Source: Macrothele yani
Lineage: Eukaryota > Arthropoda > Arachnida > Araneae > Macrothelidae
DNA length: 64,000 bases
NCBI GenBank assembly: GCA_039090855.1
Contig: CM077016.1
Span: forward strand, 51,231,436-51,295,435
Reading direction: 5' to 3'
Under the pieces are notes generated by a model that was given only the letters and a program-made list of their open reading frames with translations, searched no databases and had not been told where the DNA came from. Made by a program: the position numbers and the translations under genes. Of this stretch, positions 50,376 to 61,097 are shown piece after piece; within the stretch, counting starts at the first letter, position 1; every line of letters starts with the position of its first letter.

Positions 50376-50890
50376 GAATAGAAAGTGAGGTAACTTTCTC
50401 GTGTTTTTCTGAAAAAGTTTAATCTCATAATTTTGTTTTCTTCTTACAACTGACGCTACCGTATTCCTTTCCTCCGACCGAACAGTCGGAGAAGCTGCCG
50501 CCCAAAAGTTAGAAAGAAGACCAGGGTCACAGAAGTGTGCCAAATCAGAGTGGTGCTCGCAACGTGAGTTATGGTTCACTGCTTTCTCTCGGAGCCCTAC
50601 TGAAATCAGAAACCAAAAGAGCTTTTAATTTTAATCGGAAAGATGAAATAAATTAAGATAAGCATAATAAATATAAGCAATAACTGATGTTAAGTCGAGA
50701 GATATAATTGAGGGATTGGGATAGCGAAAAAATGATGCCTTTGGCAGCAGTTGGTAGTTGCTATTCTTAAAGTGCATGCGCAGCCAGCTGTCAACACAAC
50801 TGTCACAGCCAATCAGCTGCGTGGCAGCGACGTGTTTCAGAGGTTAAATCATTGCGAGATAAGTGTGATGCACCTATTGTATATTCATTC
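50376..50890. other. non-coding stretch
   Basis: No gene, TIR or tandem repeat recognised on either strand. Confidence 0.45.
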
Positions 50891-50892
50891 AT

Positions 50893-52320
50893 TGCCATAA
50901 AAATCCGCGCACCAAGAAGGAGGCTTCAGATTGAAATGAAATTTTAGTAGTGAGATGGTACATACCAAGGACAGAACTGATTACAATATCACAGTAGTAG
51001 GACGATTTCCCGCGGACATACGGTACACATTCCGGTCAGCGTTGGTACCGTGTCGGACCGCCTCGTGCTCGGATGCATGCGGTGATACGATCCGGCATGG
51101 AGTCAAAGAGACGCCGTATGTTATCCTGAGACAGATTGGCCCACACTTCTTGCAACTGACGCTCTAAATCACGAACACTGGGACATGGAGAAAGCTGGCG
51201 TCCCATCTGGTCCCACACGTGCTCTATGGGCGAGAGATCAGACGATCTGGCAGGCCACGGACGCATCGAAGCATGACGTAGACAGTCCTGGGAAACCCGG
51301 TCCGTATACGGACGGGAGCTATCTTGTTGGAAAATGGCCCCGGGCAGCCCCGCCCTGCCAGCAAAAGCAACACGGCATGCTGCAGGATCTCCTATACGCA
51401 ACGCTGGGTTGTCAACGTCTGTCGGATCACTGCGAGTGAAGTCCTGCTGTCATACGTGATGGTTCCCCAGACCATCACGCCTCCAGTTCCGGACGTGTGC
51501 CGCTGTACAGTGAGGTTGGAATTGCAGCCCTCACCTGCGGTCCTCCACGCTATGACACGGTGGTCGTCCGTTCACATACAGAAGCGGGATTCGTCGCTGA
51601 ACACTATACGTCGCCAGTTCGTAGCGTTTCACGTGGCTGACACCACTGCAATCGACGCTGACGATGGTCAGGTGTTAATGGCAGAAAACGTAAGGGAAGG
51701 GGGCCGTCAAGAGTGCAGATTCGCCTCTGTCAGACGTCTGGTAATGGTTCTAGCGGACACAGGAGACCCTTGTACAGCCACCACATGTCTCTAGGTAGTG
51801 AACAAGGACGTCGTGGCATCTGTGCGTGCCGCTCTTACGATCCTCTCTGCTGATGGTGTGTCTGGGTCGTACAGAGCCTGTCCGCCGTGTCTGGGTGCCC
51901 CGGACACGGCGGACTGGTCTCTGGACGACCCCAGAGACGCCCGATTTCCCGTATCCATTGCTCCCGGCCCAAATGGCGGCCGATTCGGCATGCCGCCACC
52001 CTGCCTCTATTATTCCAACGATACGGCCTACTTCAAACTTCGTCAGTTGCCCGTACGCACATCTACGGCAGCTCCTCGGCATGTCTATCGCTCAGGGATC
52101 TCACCTGACTCTTACCGTGCACTTCGGCACGAATGGGGATTCCCCTGAGCGACTCCTTGTAAGCCCAAAATATTGCGATTGCAGTGCCGGTCTTGGACGC
52201 GCGGGCATGCGGAATCGCACTAAACTTTAATCATTTGCACGTCTTCCCTCTCCGTAGCTATTGGTCGAGTTTCGCGTTAACCTCACGGTATTTTCTTGGT
52301 GCGCGGAGTTTTAATGACAA
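50893..52320 (-). mobile_element. Tc1 family E with TIRs
   Basis: The left end near 50895 (CCATAAAAATCCGCGCACCA) and the right end near 52318 (read inward, CATTAAAACTCCGCGCACCA) are inverted copies continuing into AGAA. The 1.43-kb length is normal. The exact TA flanks are unclear because the ends have drifted. Confidence 0.8.
51036..52082 (-). pseudogene. Tc1-like transposase, family E, short Asp-Glu spacing
   Basis: An ATG at 52082 opens MPRSCRRCAYGQLTKFEVGR and helix-turn-helix KFEVGRIVGIIEAGW. The following DNA-binding part carries GNTRRTG- and REDR-type motifs in shifted frames. The first Asp is in IVFSDESRFCM near 51590-51560, then a stop, and GGVMVWGTITYDSRT. The last frame (51401-51036) has GAIFQQDSSRPYTDRVSQ (second Asp) and SSDLSPIEHVWDQMGRQL (Glu), with 32 residues between by my count. 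It ends ACIRARGGPTRY. At least two frameshifts. Confidence 0.83.
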
Positions 52321-52367
52321 TGAGTGTAGTTCTGGCGGCTTTGCAAAAACCAGAGGGGTCTTGGGGG

Positions 52368-52399
52368 GACCGATTTGGAGTTGCCACTCCAAATCGGTC
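52368..52399. repeat. perfect 14-bp hairpin
   Basis: GACCGATTTGGAGT and its reverse complement surround TGCC. Located just beyond the right end of Tc1 family E, with no gene around it. Confidence 0.85.
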
Positions 52400-52540
52400 A
52401 CGTCGATTTGAATGTTTCTGTCGAACAGAAATATCTGTTTCAGCAGCTTTTAAAGAAATTCTTAGTGAATGGAATACGAGGGGATGCTGATAAGTTCTCC
52501 GCCTCACCAAGAAGGAAATGGGCTTGAGCCATGAAACTGA

Positions 52541-52632
52541 TGTTCAACACACTTGGTACAGCATATCCCGATGTTCAACACACTTGGTACAGCATATCCC
52601 GATGTTCAACACACTTGGTACAGCATATCTGG
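52541..52632. repeat. 31-bp tandem repeat, three copies
   Basis: Each unit begins TGTTCAACACACTTGGTACA and ends in CATATCCCGA; the third is altered at its end. It sits at the 3' edge of the mariner relic that follows. Confidence 0.95.
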
Positions 52633-52639
52633 GGTTTCT

Positions 52640-53622
52640 TTAATCTTTCCAAAAACATTCTGAAGTCTCATCACGCAAATGCTGCTGATATCACCTTAGA
52701 ACCATTAAAAAAATGCTTTTATTTCAAACTTTTCTTAAGGTTTAGGAACAGGAAATATTCTGATGGAGCAAGGTCTTATGAGTATATAGGGTGGATGATC
52801 TATGCACTTAAACAGCAGATGCCTCAAAACATCTATTGTCTTGCCAGCCTCATGAGCCTGCGCATTGCACTGGAAAAGGAGAACACCTTTCCGCAGTTTT
52901 CTTCTCCTTTGTTTCCTTCAACGCCTCCTTTAATCGGCACAGCAGGTTGTAATAGTGTTCAGAATTTATTGTTTGCCCTTCGAGAGATAGTCAGTCAGTA
53001 AAACGCCTTCCTAATTCCAAAACACCGTTGCCATGAACTTCCCTCTAGACCTTTGAGTATTGAATTTCTTTAACCATGGAGAATCAGAGTGCCGCCACAG
53101 CAAGGACTGCTGTTTCGTCTCTGGATCGTAGTGATGTAACAACAGTGACAAGTCGCTGCAAAATATTATCGCCAAATCGCACAAGATGCTGCAAAACCGA
53201 TTTGGAAGTGTCCACTCGTTTTCGTTTCTCATCCGCGTTCAAACATTTGGGCACCAACTTCGCTGACATCTGCATATCCAAGTGCTCATGAATTACGAAC
53301 CCAACACGTTCCCTGGATATCTCCGGTGTCTCAGATATTGTATTAGCCGAGATCAGCCGATCTGACAAAATCAAGTCATGAACACGATCAACAATTTCGG
53401 GTGTTGTCACTATTGAAGGCCTCCCAGATCTTGCTACATCTTCGGCCTCAAAGTCTCCACGCTGAAAGTTGACACACCATTTCTTCACAATGGATTACGA
53501 AGGGTACTTAATGATTGCGTCATACACTCATACATTTCCTTTGCAGTTTTCTTCTGCAGGAACAGAAATTTCATGACAGCCCGGAGTTCCGCATTCGAAA
53601 ATTCAAGACTTTGCGTTGACAT
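52640..53622 (-). pseudogene. mariner transposase relic
   Basis: The ATG at 53622 opens MSTQSLEFSNAELRAVMKFL. The helix-turn-helix part includes FQRGDFEAEDVARSGRPSIV and ILSDRLISANTISE. The linker is SAKLVPKCLNADEKRKR. The first Asp region is split over frames: SLRSRDETAVL, then LLLHHYDPETKQQSLLW and SRGKFMATVFWN. The second Asp position reads LFQCNAQAHEAGKTIDVL, where the usual HDNAPAH has lost its Asp, and the third motif is unrecognisable (HPPYILIRPC). Several stops. An old relic of the lineage with YDPETKQQS. Confidence 0.85.
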
Positions 53623-53656
53623 GATTCAGTTCAGGACGTCAAACATCTGCAAAATA

Positions 53657-55188
53657 CACTGCTGGACAATTGCTAAGGACGGATCATAAACGACTATATA
53701 GCGCATAAAAAAGTAAGTGTGGTTGGATGCCAAGTAAAATAAAATAATGTCAGAATGCCAGGAAATTACAAGAAAGACAATTTATTGTGCTCTGAAATCC
53801 AGAAGGCTTTGGAACGTGTTCAAGGGACAAACAGGCCATTTTGTGCAGAATACGTAAACGTGAAAAAAATGCAATTACCGTCCGCAGGCGTTCCGGCGTA
53901 AGATGTCAATACGGGATATGGCCACCATGGAGGGTGATGCAAGATTCCACACGTCGTGTCATGCTTTGCACAACATTATCAAGCAGCTGTTGGGGTAATT
54001 TATCCCATTCCTCTGTCAGTGCACGGATGAGGGTGTCCTTGCTTATTGGAGGGCATTGGCGACCAGCAAGACTCCTCCCCAAAGCATCCCACACATTTTC
54101 AATGGGATTCAGATCTGGAGAACGTGCTGGCCATACGAGGCGTTGAATATCCTCGCTCTCAAGACACTCCTGGACAGCGACTGTTCGATGACATGTTGCG
54201 TTGTCGTCCATGAAAATGACTCTATCACCGACAGCAGCACGGAACATGTGAACATGAGGTAGCAGAACATCATTAATGTATCGTTGGCCAGTCATAGTCC
54301 CAGTTGGAAGCACATAGAGGGACGTACGGCCATTGATCATGATGCCAGCCCATACCATGACACTACATGTCGGATATCGGTCCCTTTCCTGTATGTTTGC
54401 TGGACAATATGCAGTACCACTATCACGCCAGATCAGTTGTCGCCGACAATCAGACGATAGATTGTATCTACCTGCATCTGAGAAGAGGACAGCAGACCAG
54501 TCGTTATCAGTCCAATTGCGATGTTGATGGCATCATTACAAACGGGTGGTACGGTGATGTCTGGACAATGGGATGCACACAACAGGACGGCGGGCGTATA
54601 GTCCTCCTTCATGCAAACGTCTGGCGACAGTTTTTCGGGAGATCCGCTTGCCAGTAGCAGCCATAAACTGATTTGCCACCTCACTAGCTGTGCTGCGCCG
54701 GTGTCTTTTTGTTGATATCACTATGTACCGATCTTCTGCAGGTGTCGTACTGCAAACACGACCTCCCCCGTGACGTTTGCTACACTCTCCATTTGTTTGA
54801 AATGATTTCCAAAGCCTTGAAACAACACTGTGGCTGACGTCGAACTCCCTGGCAACATCTGTTAATTTTCGCCCTTCTTCAATCTTGCCAATAATACGGC
54901 CACGCGTAAAATCATCTAGGTGATGTCGGGAAGACATACTGAAAATTGCAAGTTCGTCAATTGATTCTTTCCCTTTCAACTTTGCGTTTGAACAACAACG
55001 GTCAATACGCGTCAAATCCTTTATATCTCTTATCAGCGCTATGACGTCACGAACAAGTTCGGCAATCCAAAATTTGCATACGCACAACACGTCTTACTGT
55101 ATCCCGCACTTATGCTAATTTCCACATTTTCCTGCCTTCCATTTTATGGTTGCTATTGTCATCCGTCCTTAGCAACTGTCCGGCAGTG
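53657..55188 (-). mobile_element. Tc1 family F with TIRs and TA flanks
   Basis: The left end CACTGCTGGACAATTGCTAA at 53657 and the right end at 55188 (read inward, CACTGCCGGACAGTTGCTAA) share about 28 bp. TA is present on both sides (53655-53656 and 55189-55190). The 1,532-bp length is intact. Confidence 0.95.
53906..54937 (-). pseudogene. Tc1 (DD34E) transposase, family F, one frameshift
   Basis: The ATG at 54937 opens MSSRHHLDDFTRGRIIGKIE, a helix-turn-helix closely related to family B. It continues HSVVSRLWKSFQTNGECSKR and RKTVARRLHEGGLYARRPVV. A frameshift near 54550 follows CIPLSRHH. The next frame has HRNWTDNDWSAVLFSDAGRY, where Asp is kept but the usual SDESRF is SDAGRY, then MVWAGIMINGRTSLYVL, FMDDNATCHRTVAVQE (second Asp) and SPDLNPIENVWDALGRSL (Glu), 34 residues apart. 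It ends CITLHGGHIPY at 53906. Among the best preserved Tc1 genes here: one shift separates two long open frames. Confidence 0.92.
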
Positions 55189-55321
55189 TAAAAGAGCTAT
55201 TAGTCTAAAAAGTGGCACTTTATAATACAAAAGAACACTCTTTCGAGCTGCAGTGACAAAATAATGCTACAATTACAGGAAGTGGGTTAGGCCGAGAACT
55301 TTTCAGCATCCTCTCGTATTA

Positions 55322-56375
55322 TTAGGTGTACAAATAGGTTTTTAAGCGTTTCTTGTGTGACGTATACCGCTAATTTACTTATCCGACATTCACCTGCGTT
55401 GTTATCATGTGACCGTAACTAATCCAGAGTATAAAATGTGACACAGAAGTTTGCCCAACAGTCAAGACGCACCTTCACATCGGTAGGTGAAATATGGCAA
55501 GCAATACTGCATTTATTTGACACTGCATTCGTTACGAATCTCATCAAGGAAAAAGTGCTGCAAAAGCATGTGCATCGATGTGGGGGTAACTCAACAAACC
55601 ATTTCCAATCGTTTACGCGCAACGGGAAAGATTCAGAAGGAAGGAAAATGGGTGCCTCATGGCCTGAGCCAGAGGAACAAGGCGTGTCTTGAAGTGTTAC
55701 GGGTGATAAAAAGTGGATATAATACGACAGTCTCAAACGCATAAAAAAAAAAAAAAAAAAAAAACCACTGGGTAGACCCAGCTGATGCAACGACTTCAAC
55801 ACCGAAACTCAATATTCACTCCAAGAAAGTTCTGCTGTGCGTCTGGTGGGATATGAAGGGTGTTGTGCTCTATTATGAGCTATTGGAACAGAGTCAAACT
55901 GTTACTGCTGATTGCTACACGCAACAGTTGCTGCGATTGAACCAGGAAATCTGTCGGAAACGTCCATTCACAGGAGAAAGATTGCATCCCGTGAAATTAC
56001 TGCATGACAACGCTAGTCCGCATGTCGCGAAATCGGTCAAGGAAATGTGTTTGACGCTTGGCTGGGAAGTTTTGGAGCACCCGGCGTATAGTCCCGACGT
56101 AGCCCATTCAGACTATCATTTGTTCCGATCGATGCAACATGGTTTGTCTGCTGCACGGTTCCGGACGTGTGACGAAGTGCAAAAATGGGTTGACGACTTC
56201 ATCGCGTCACACGACGAAGTATTCTTCATGTCTGGAATACGTCAGCTGCCCGACCGATGGCGGAAGGTGATAGATAATGACGTCGCATGCTTTGATTCGC
56301 AAAGGTATTATTATTGTCTCTCAAATTACAGTTCTCGTTGTCTCAAAACGCTTTAAAACTTATTTGTACACCTAA
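55322..56375 (+). mobile_element. mariner element with TIRs, shortened
   Basis: The left end TTAGGTGTACAAATAGGTTT at 55322 and the right end at 56375 (read inward, TTAGGTGTACAAATAAGTTT) match, with TA on both sides. At 1,054 bp it is shorter than usual, because most of the N-terminal domain is missing. Confidence 0.9.
55490..56354 (+). pseudogene. mariner (DD34D) transposase lacking its N-terminus
   Basis: The first readable part is DVGVTQQTISNRLRATGKIQ followed by EGKWVPHGLSQRNKACLEVL. After a shift comes VTGDKKWI (first Asp), a stop, and YDSLKR, running into a 22-base A-run (55742-55763). The frame from 55853 is open: KGVVLYYELLEQSQTVTADC, LLHDNASPHVAKSVKEM (second Asp) and SPDVAHSDYHLFRSMQHG (third Asp), 34 residues apart. 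It continues RWRKVIDNDVACFDSQRYYY and about 15 more codons than usual. The DNA-binding half was lost. Confidence 0.9.
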
Positions 56376-56389
56376 TACATTCCGTACGC

Positions 56390-57890
56390 TTTTGGAATGG
56401 TTTCTTAAGAGCGTAATATTGTCTTTCAGCGTGCTTGGCTTTGATCACGACCGAATTTAAAGCACAATATTTCTTTTTCTCATTGAGAAATATCAGCAGA
56501 TAAGTCGATGTGGCAAATCGCGGCCCATACTTCTGGAGAAAAATGTCTCATACCCCGAAAAAGAGGGTATCTTGTTTTAGACATAACATGGAATCACTGC
56601 TAAATAAATAGTTCGCTTCAACAATTTGATATGTTCAGAACAAGAACTTAATTTCAATGTTTAACATTAATCTTTTCATGTAATCTAAATGAAAACTTTA
56701 TCATTATTCTTAATTTCTTTACAGGTATTACTGTAAGCAATAAAGTTTTAGAATGCTTGGTTCTAAGATACACCAAGAACAGCGTCCTGACGTCAGAGTC
56801 TTTTCTCATGGCACTAGTCAAATTATATCTCGCTCATGGTAAGTTGATTCATACTATTTTTAAATATATTATTTCGTCGCATTTATTGAAAGGCATTTTG
56901 GTGAAAGAAAAGGTAAACACACTTATTGCATACCCTATGCTACAACATGCCTGAAAATTAGCACGTGCTCATAATATCCCATTGTATGTGTGTCCGTCTG
57001 GCCTACTGTAAACACAGTATCTCCCCATTTGTACGTCGGATTCGAAAATTATTTTTAAGCAGTGTAGCTGTATGAGAATGATGACACTTACATTTTCGAA
57101 TTTCTAGGATGCACAGTTCATCCGCCAATTTGCGTAATTATTTTTTTATTTTAGCATGATATCTAAAATTCTGTAAATTGGACTAGGGTCATTATTTTTG
57201 TTTTCATGAAAAATGTTTACTATAGTGGAAAAAACTTCGTTACATTTAAATCTGTAACGAACATTACAACGCGATTTTTAATTTTCCAGAAGCACTATTT
57301 TCTCACCAAGGGTGTTGTATCTGTATACTTGAGTCACGGCATAAAATGTTTTTTTTTTCAAAAATTCGTTTCACTGCGACGCTAAAGATAATTCGCCAAT
57401 GTTCCTCCTGATTTGCCTCATGTAAAAATGTCTCACTTGCTGCCAAAAAGCAAAGCTCAAATAAAATATGACTTCAAGAAACCCAACTGGAACACTTTAT
57501 TCTCAGCCTTGACCATTAGTGAGTCAAAATTTCGTCACGTTTGCTGCTAAAATATTTAATGATACTCATGGTGTAAGTAAAAAAAAACTAAGAAATGATT
57601 TTCAACGGTGACTATGTTCATAATCGACAGACCCCTGATTTAAGTTTTTCGTTATTTATTCTTGACTAAACACACAACTAAAACGCTAATGATGGTTCAC
57701 GAATATATAATAAACATAGAATGAATGAGTTATTAAACAATAATGACACCGTGCTTTAAGGTTATTTCGTCTGTTTTAAACAGTCTTACCATGATTAATA
57801 TTCCATTTAGGAGTTCACACAAAACACAGCTTATTCCAGCGATAGTCCTTTTAGGTCATCATAAACATGTACTCTTTTAGAACAGTTTTT
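56390..57890. other. AT-rich non-coding stretch
   Basis: 1.5 kb without gene, TIR or repeat that I can recognise. The short frame at 56757-56954 has no family resemblance. Confidence 0.5.
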
Positions 57891-58154
57891 GTAAGAACAA
57901 CAACACAGCGTGTTCACACACAGCGAAGGGACGCCATCATCTCATCTCTCAATTGTCCAGGGTCGTGATCCCATAACTCTCTGCAACGCACCGCTGATTG
58001 TTCTGTTCTGCATCCTCGCAACTGAAACTCGCAAACGTAAACAAACTTGCAACAGGTGTTTGGAGAAAATAAAAAGAAACGAGCAAAGGACGCTAACATC
58101 CAACACATACAACAAAACATTGCAGGCGCACTTCATTCTGCGGAGTACAAGCCG

Positions 58155-60040
58155 CTATTTTGTATAGTCCTTTTCCAAAGTTCCACCAGAGTCTCTATTC
58201 CACGGCGGTACCTCTCGGCAGATTTCGCGGACAGAAACTTTGATGCCAGATTCCACATCCACAACTGAAGCTAAGAGGATACCTAGTAAAAATGGCCATG
58301 GAGCCAAACAGGTGGTAGTCAAGACTGAACTGTATGGAGGATGCGATCTCAAAACCTTCCAATTCCTGTTAGTTTCAGCAAACACGTCTGGAGATGTGAC
58401 TTCGGATATTATACAGTTGTAAAAATGTCCGCTTCCTGTTGATGAGCACTAGATAACGTTGGCGCGGAACACTGTGGACCAGCTGCAGTTGTTCCGCATA
58501 GAGGTTCTTGTCGGCAGCATGACAATCTGGCACCAGTTCCTACTGTGCACAGAAACTTCTCAATTTCACCAAATGCACAGCTTGACTTTCTTCTCCAACC
58601 GCCCCCTTTGGAAAACTGGCTATGCTTTGTGACGTGGCCGCAGTCACTGGTACACAGTATTAGGATAACGTAGGGATATAAATTTTTTATCACCAGTGAC
58701 GATTTGACGCCAAAGCCTAACCTCCTAGGGATTTACCAAGACTCTACGACAGAGAGCGGCACATTGTTCCGCCTGGAGGAGAAACCATGCTTTTGCAGGT
58801 GACGAATGATGGTGATTGAGAACACCCTATCTCAGTCGCCAATTGCCGTATATTAGCATCGGAATTCGCTGTCACAGCTTCGACCAGGATGTCAGTGCTG
58901 GTGGTCGACTGACGTCTTGACTTCAGCTTGTCTTCGAGATTGGTGGCCCCGGCATTGAAACGCCGTCACAGCTACGATCGAAGTTTCAGTGTTTGTGGAC
59001 TTTGGACATTCCTCGGGTTTTCTTCGAGACTGGTGTCCCCAGCATTGAAACGCTGTCACAGCTTCGACCAAGGTGTCAATGTTGGTGGTCGTTGGACTTC
59101 CTGACCTCAGCTTGTCTTCGAGACTGGTGTCCGCAGCGTTGAAACGCTGTCACAGCTTCGACCAAGGTGTCAATGTTGGTGGTCGTAGGACTTCCTGACC
59201 TCAGCTTGTCTTCAAGACTGGTGTCCCCAGTATTGAAACGCTGTCACAGCTTCGACCAAGGTATCAGTGTTGGTGGTCGTTGGACTTCCTGACCTCAGCT
59301 TGTCTTCAAGACTGGTGTCCCCAGTATTGAAACGCTGTCACAGCTTCGACAAAGGTATCAGTGTTGGTGGTCGTTGGACTTCCTGACCTCAGCTTGTCTT
59401 CGAGACTGGTGTCCCCAGCGTTGAAACGCTGTCACAGCTTCGACCAAGGTGTCAGTGTTGATGGTCGTTGGACTTCCTGACCTCAGCTTATCTTGAAGAC
59501 TGGTGTCCCCAGCATTGAAACGCTGTCACAGCTTCGACCAAGGTGTCAGTATTGGTGGTCGTTGGACTTCCTGACCTCAGCTTGCCTTCAAGACTGGTGC
59601 CCCCAGCATTGAAACACTGTCACAGCTTCGACCGTGTTGGTGGTCTTTGGATGTCCTTACCTCGGCTTGTCTTCGAGGCTGGTGTCTCTAGCATTGAAAC
59701 GCTGTCACAACTTGAGCCAGGGTGTCAGTGTTGGTGGTCGTTGGACTTCCTGACCTCAGCTTGTCTTCGAGACTGGTGTCTCCAGCATTGAAACGCTGTC
59801 ACAGCTTCGACCAGGTTGTCAGTATTGGTGGTCGACGGACATTCTGACCTCGTCTTGTCTTCGAGACTGGTGTCCCCAGCATTGAAACGCTGTCACAGTT
59901 TCGACCAGGGTGCCAGTGTTGGTGATCGTTGGACATCCTGACCTCGTCTTGTCTTTGAGACTGGTGTCTCCAGCGTTGAAACAATTTTCGTGCAATGCAG
60001 CTGTCTTCTGTTTCATCTCCTAGCTGTAATCGCGTTTAAC
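58155..60040 (-). pseudogene. mariner transposase relic split by a tandem array of its own codons
   Basis: The N-terminal remnant near 60016-59960 reads KTAALHENCFNAGDTSLKDK. The array of ~94-bp units follows (59988-58876). The line resumes with LVEAVTANSDANIRQLATEI near 58890-58830, VTGDKKFIS (first Asp) near 58700, LYAEQLQLVHSVP and, in place of the HDNARPH motif, LQLYNIRSHISRRVC near 58440 (catalytic Asp lost). The end is NWKVLRSHPPYSSVLTTTCL (third Asp region destroyed) to GGTLEKDYTK near 58155. Many frame changes. Element ends were not identified. Confidence 0.78.
58876..59988. repeat. minisatellite of 12 units of ~94 bp derived from mariner N-terminal codons
   Basis: CAGCTTCGACCAAGGTGTCA-type unit starts lie near 58876, 58970, 59059, 59152, 59247, 59341, 59435, 59529, 59623, 59708, 59802 and 59896; one unit is ~85 bp. 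On the minus strand a unit encodes, in rotating frames, FNAGDTSLEDK, then RSG-P and TNTDTLVEAVT. This is the usual mariner stretch between the two helix-turn-helix motifs. Confidence 0.93.
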
Positions 60041-60044
60041 CCAT

Positions 60045-60875
60045 TTACCCAATAATAACGGAGCAGCACCCAAACAGCATGTATATCAACATACATTCGT
60101 TAGTCAGTCGACGCTAGCGCGTGTTTCGCACAGGAATCGTTGCTCAACCTTATGTGTAGCTCAAAGGAAGACGACCTTTTGGCTTACCCTGGTATTTTTC
60201 ATGACAATACACCTATTCTTCAGCTCATTTATGGAATGACCCTGATACTTGACAGATGCACAACTAGGTGTCACTACGTTCACTTGCTCGTATCAAATAA
60301 CTACGTAGCCTGTGATGCACGTTTTTTCTTTTTCAGAATGGTAGTTTGTGTGTCGGAGAAACAAAAAGTATTTCTTCTGAAGAACGCAACATGATAGCCT
60401 CTCTTGTGGAAAATGCAGGGTATCCTTACCTCTCAGGTAAAGAATGTGGAATATCATGGGTTCATCGATCGTAACTGCTCCTTAACTGTGGGCATGCGCG
60501 AAAGAGGTAGAGGGGGAGAAAACTCAGTGGTCTTCTGTCACCCTCATTCCTACCATTGTACGTAGCTCCCGAGTCAACGATAATGACGGATTGAGCTAGA
60601 GGTCGCCCTATGTGCAGAAGAGACACACGCGCCTTGCGGTCAATCACTCCACGAATTTTGTTGATCCATAAAGCCGGCCTCACATCTATGGAGTCCCCTA
60701 AAGCCACGCCTCCTTACCGGAGGCGCAAGGTATGTACAAAGGAAGATTAGCTGGCCAGGGGTAGCCGTTGAGATCAATGAATCCATGATATTCATCATTC
60801 CTTACCTTGGGGATAAGTCCCCCAATTCCCACTGTTTTTTCATTCGGAGTTTAAAGACTACCATGATTAACTTTA
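60045..60875. other. unassigned stretch
   Basis: Open frames 60140-60394 and 60462-60707 match nothing I know. Contains the small palindrome TTACCTCTCAGGTAA at 60426. Confidence 0.4.
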
Positions 60876-60879
60876 ACAG

Positions 60880-60927
60880 CTGTAAGCCGTCGCCTGTCCC
60901 CAATTTGGGGCCATTGGTTTCAGAGAA
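60880..60927 (-). mobile_element. SINE family A 3' fragment
   Basis: CTGTAAGCCGTCGCCTGTCC followed by GGGGCCATTGGTTTCAGAGA matches the minus strand of the SINE body at 33780-33835 with several changes. Confidence 0.65.
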
Positions 60928-61097
60928 CCAAATGAAATGTCATTGTTGGCATAAATGTACCTTACTTTTACTGTTTTCTATGTAGACACCTTTTGAAAAT
61001 TACATCGCTCTGATGTAAAAATCAAGCCCGCATGATATTTGTTATACGTTCCAAACAACTGAAGCTAATCAGATGTAGCTTAGAAATATGAGAAGAG

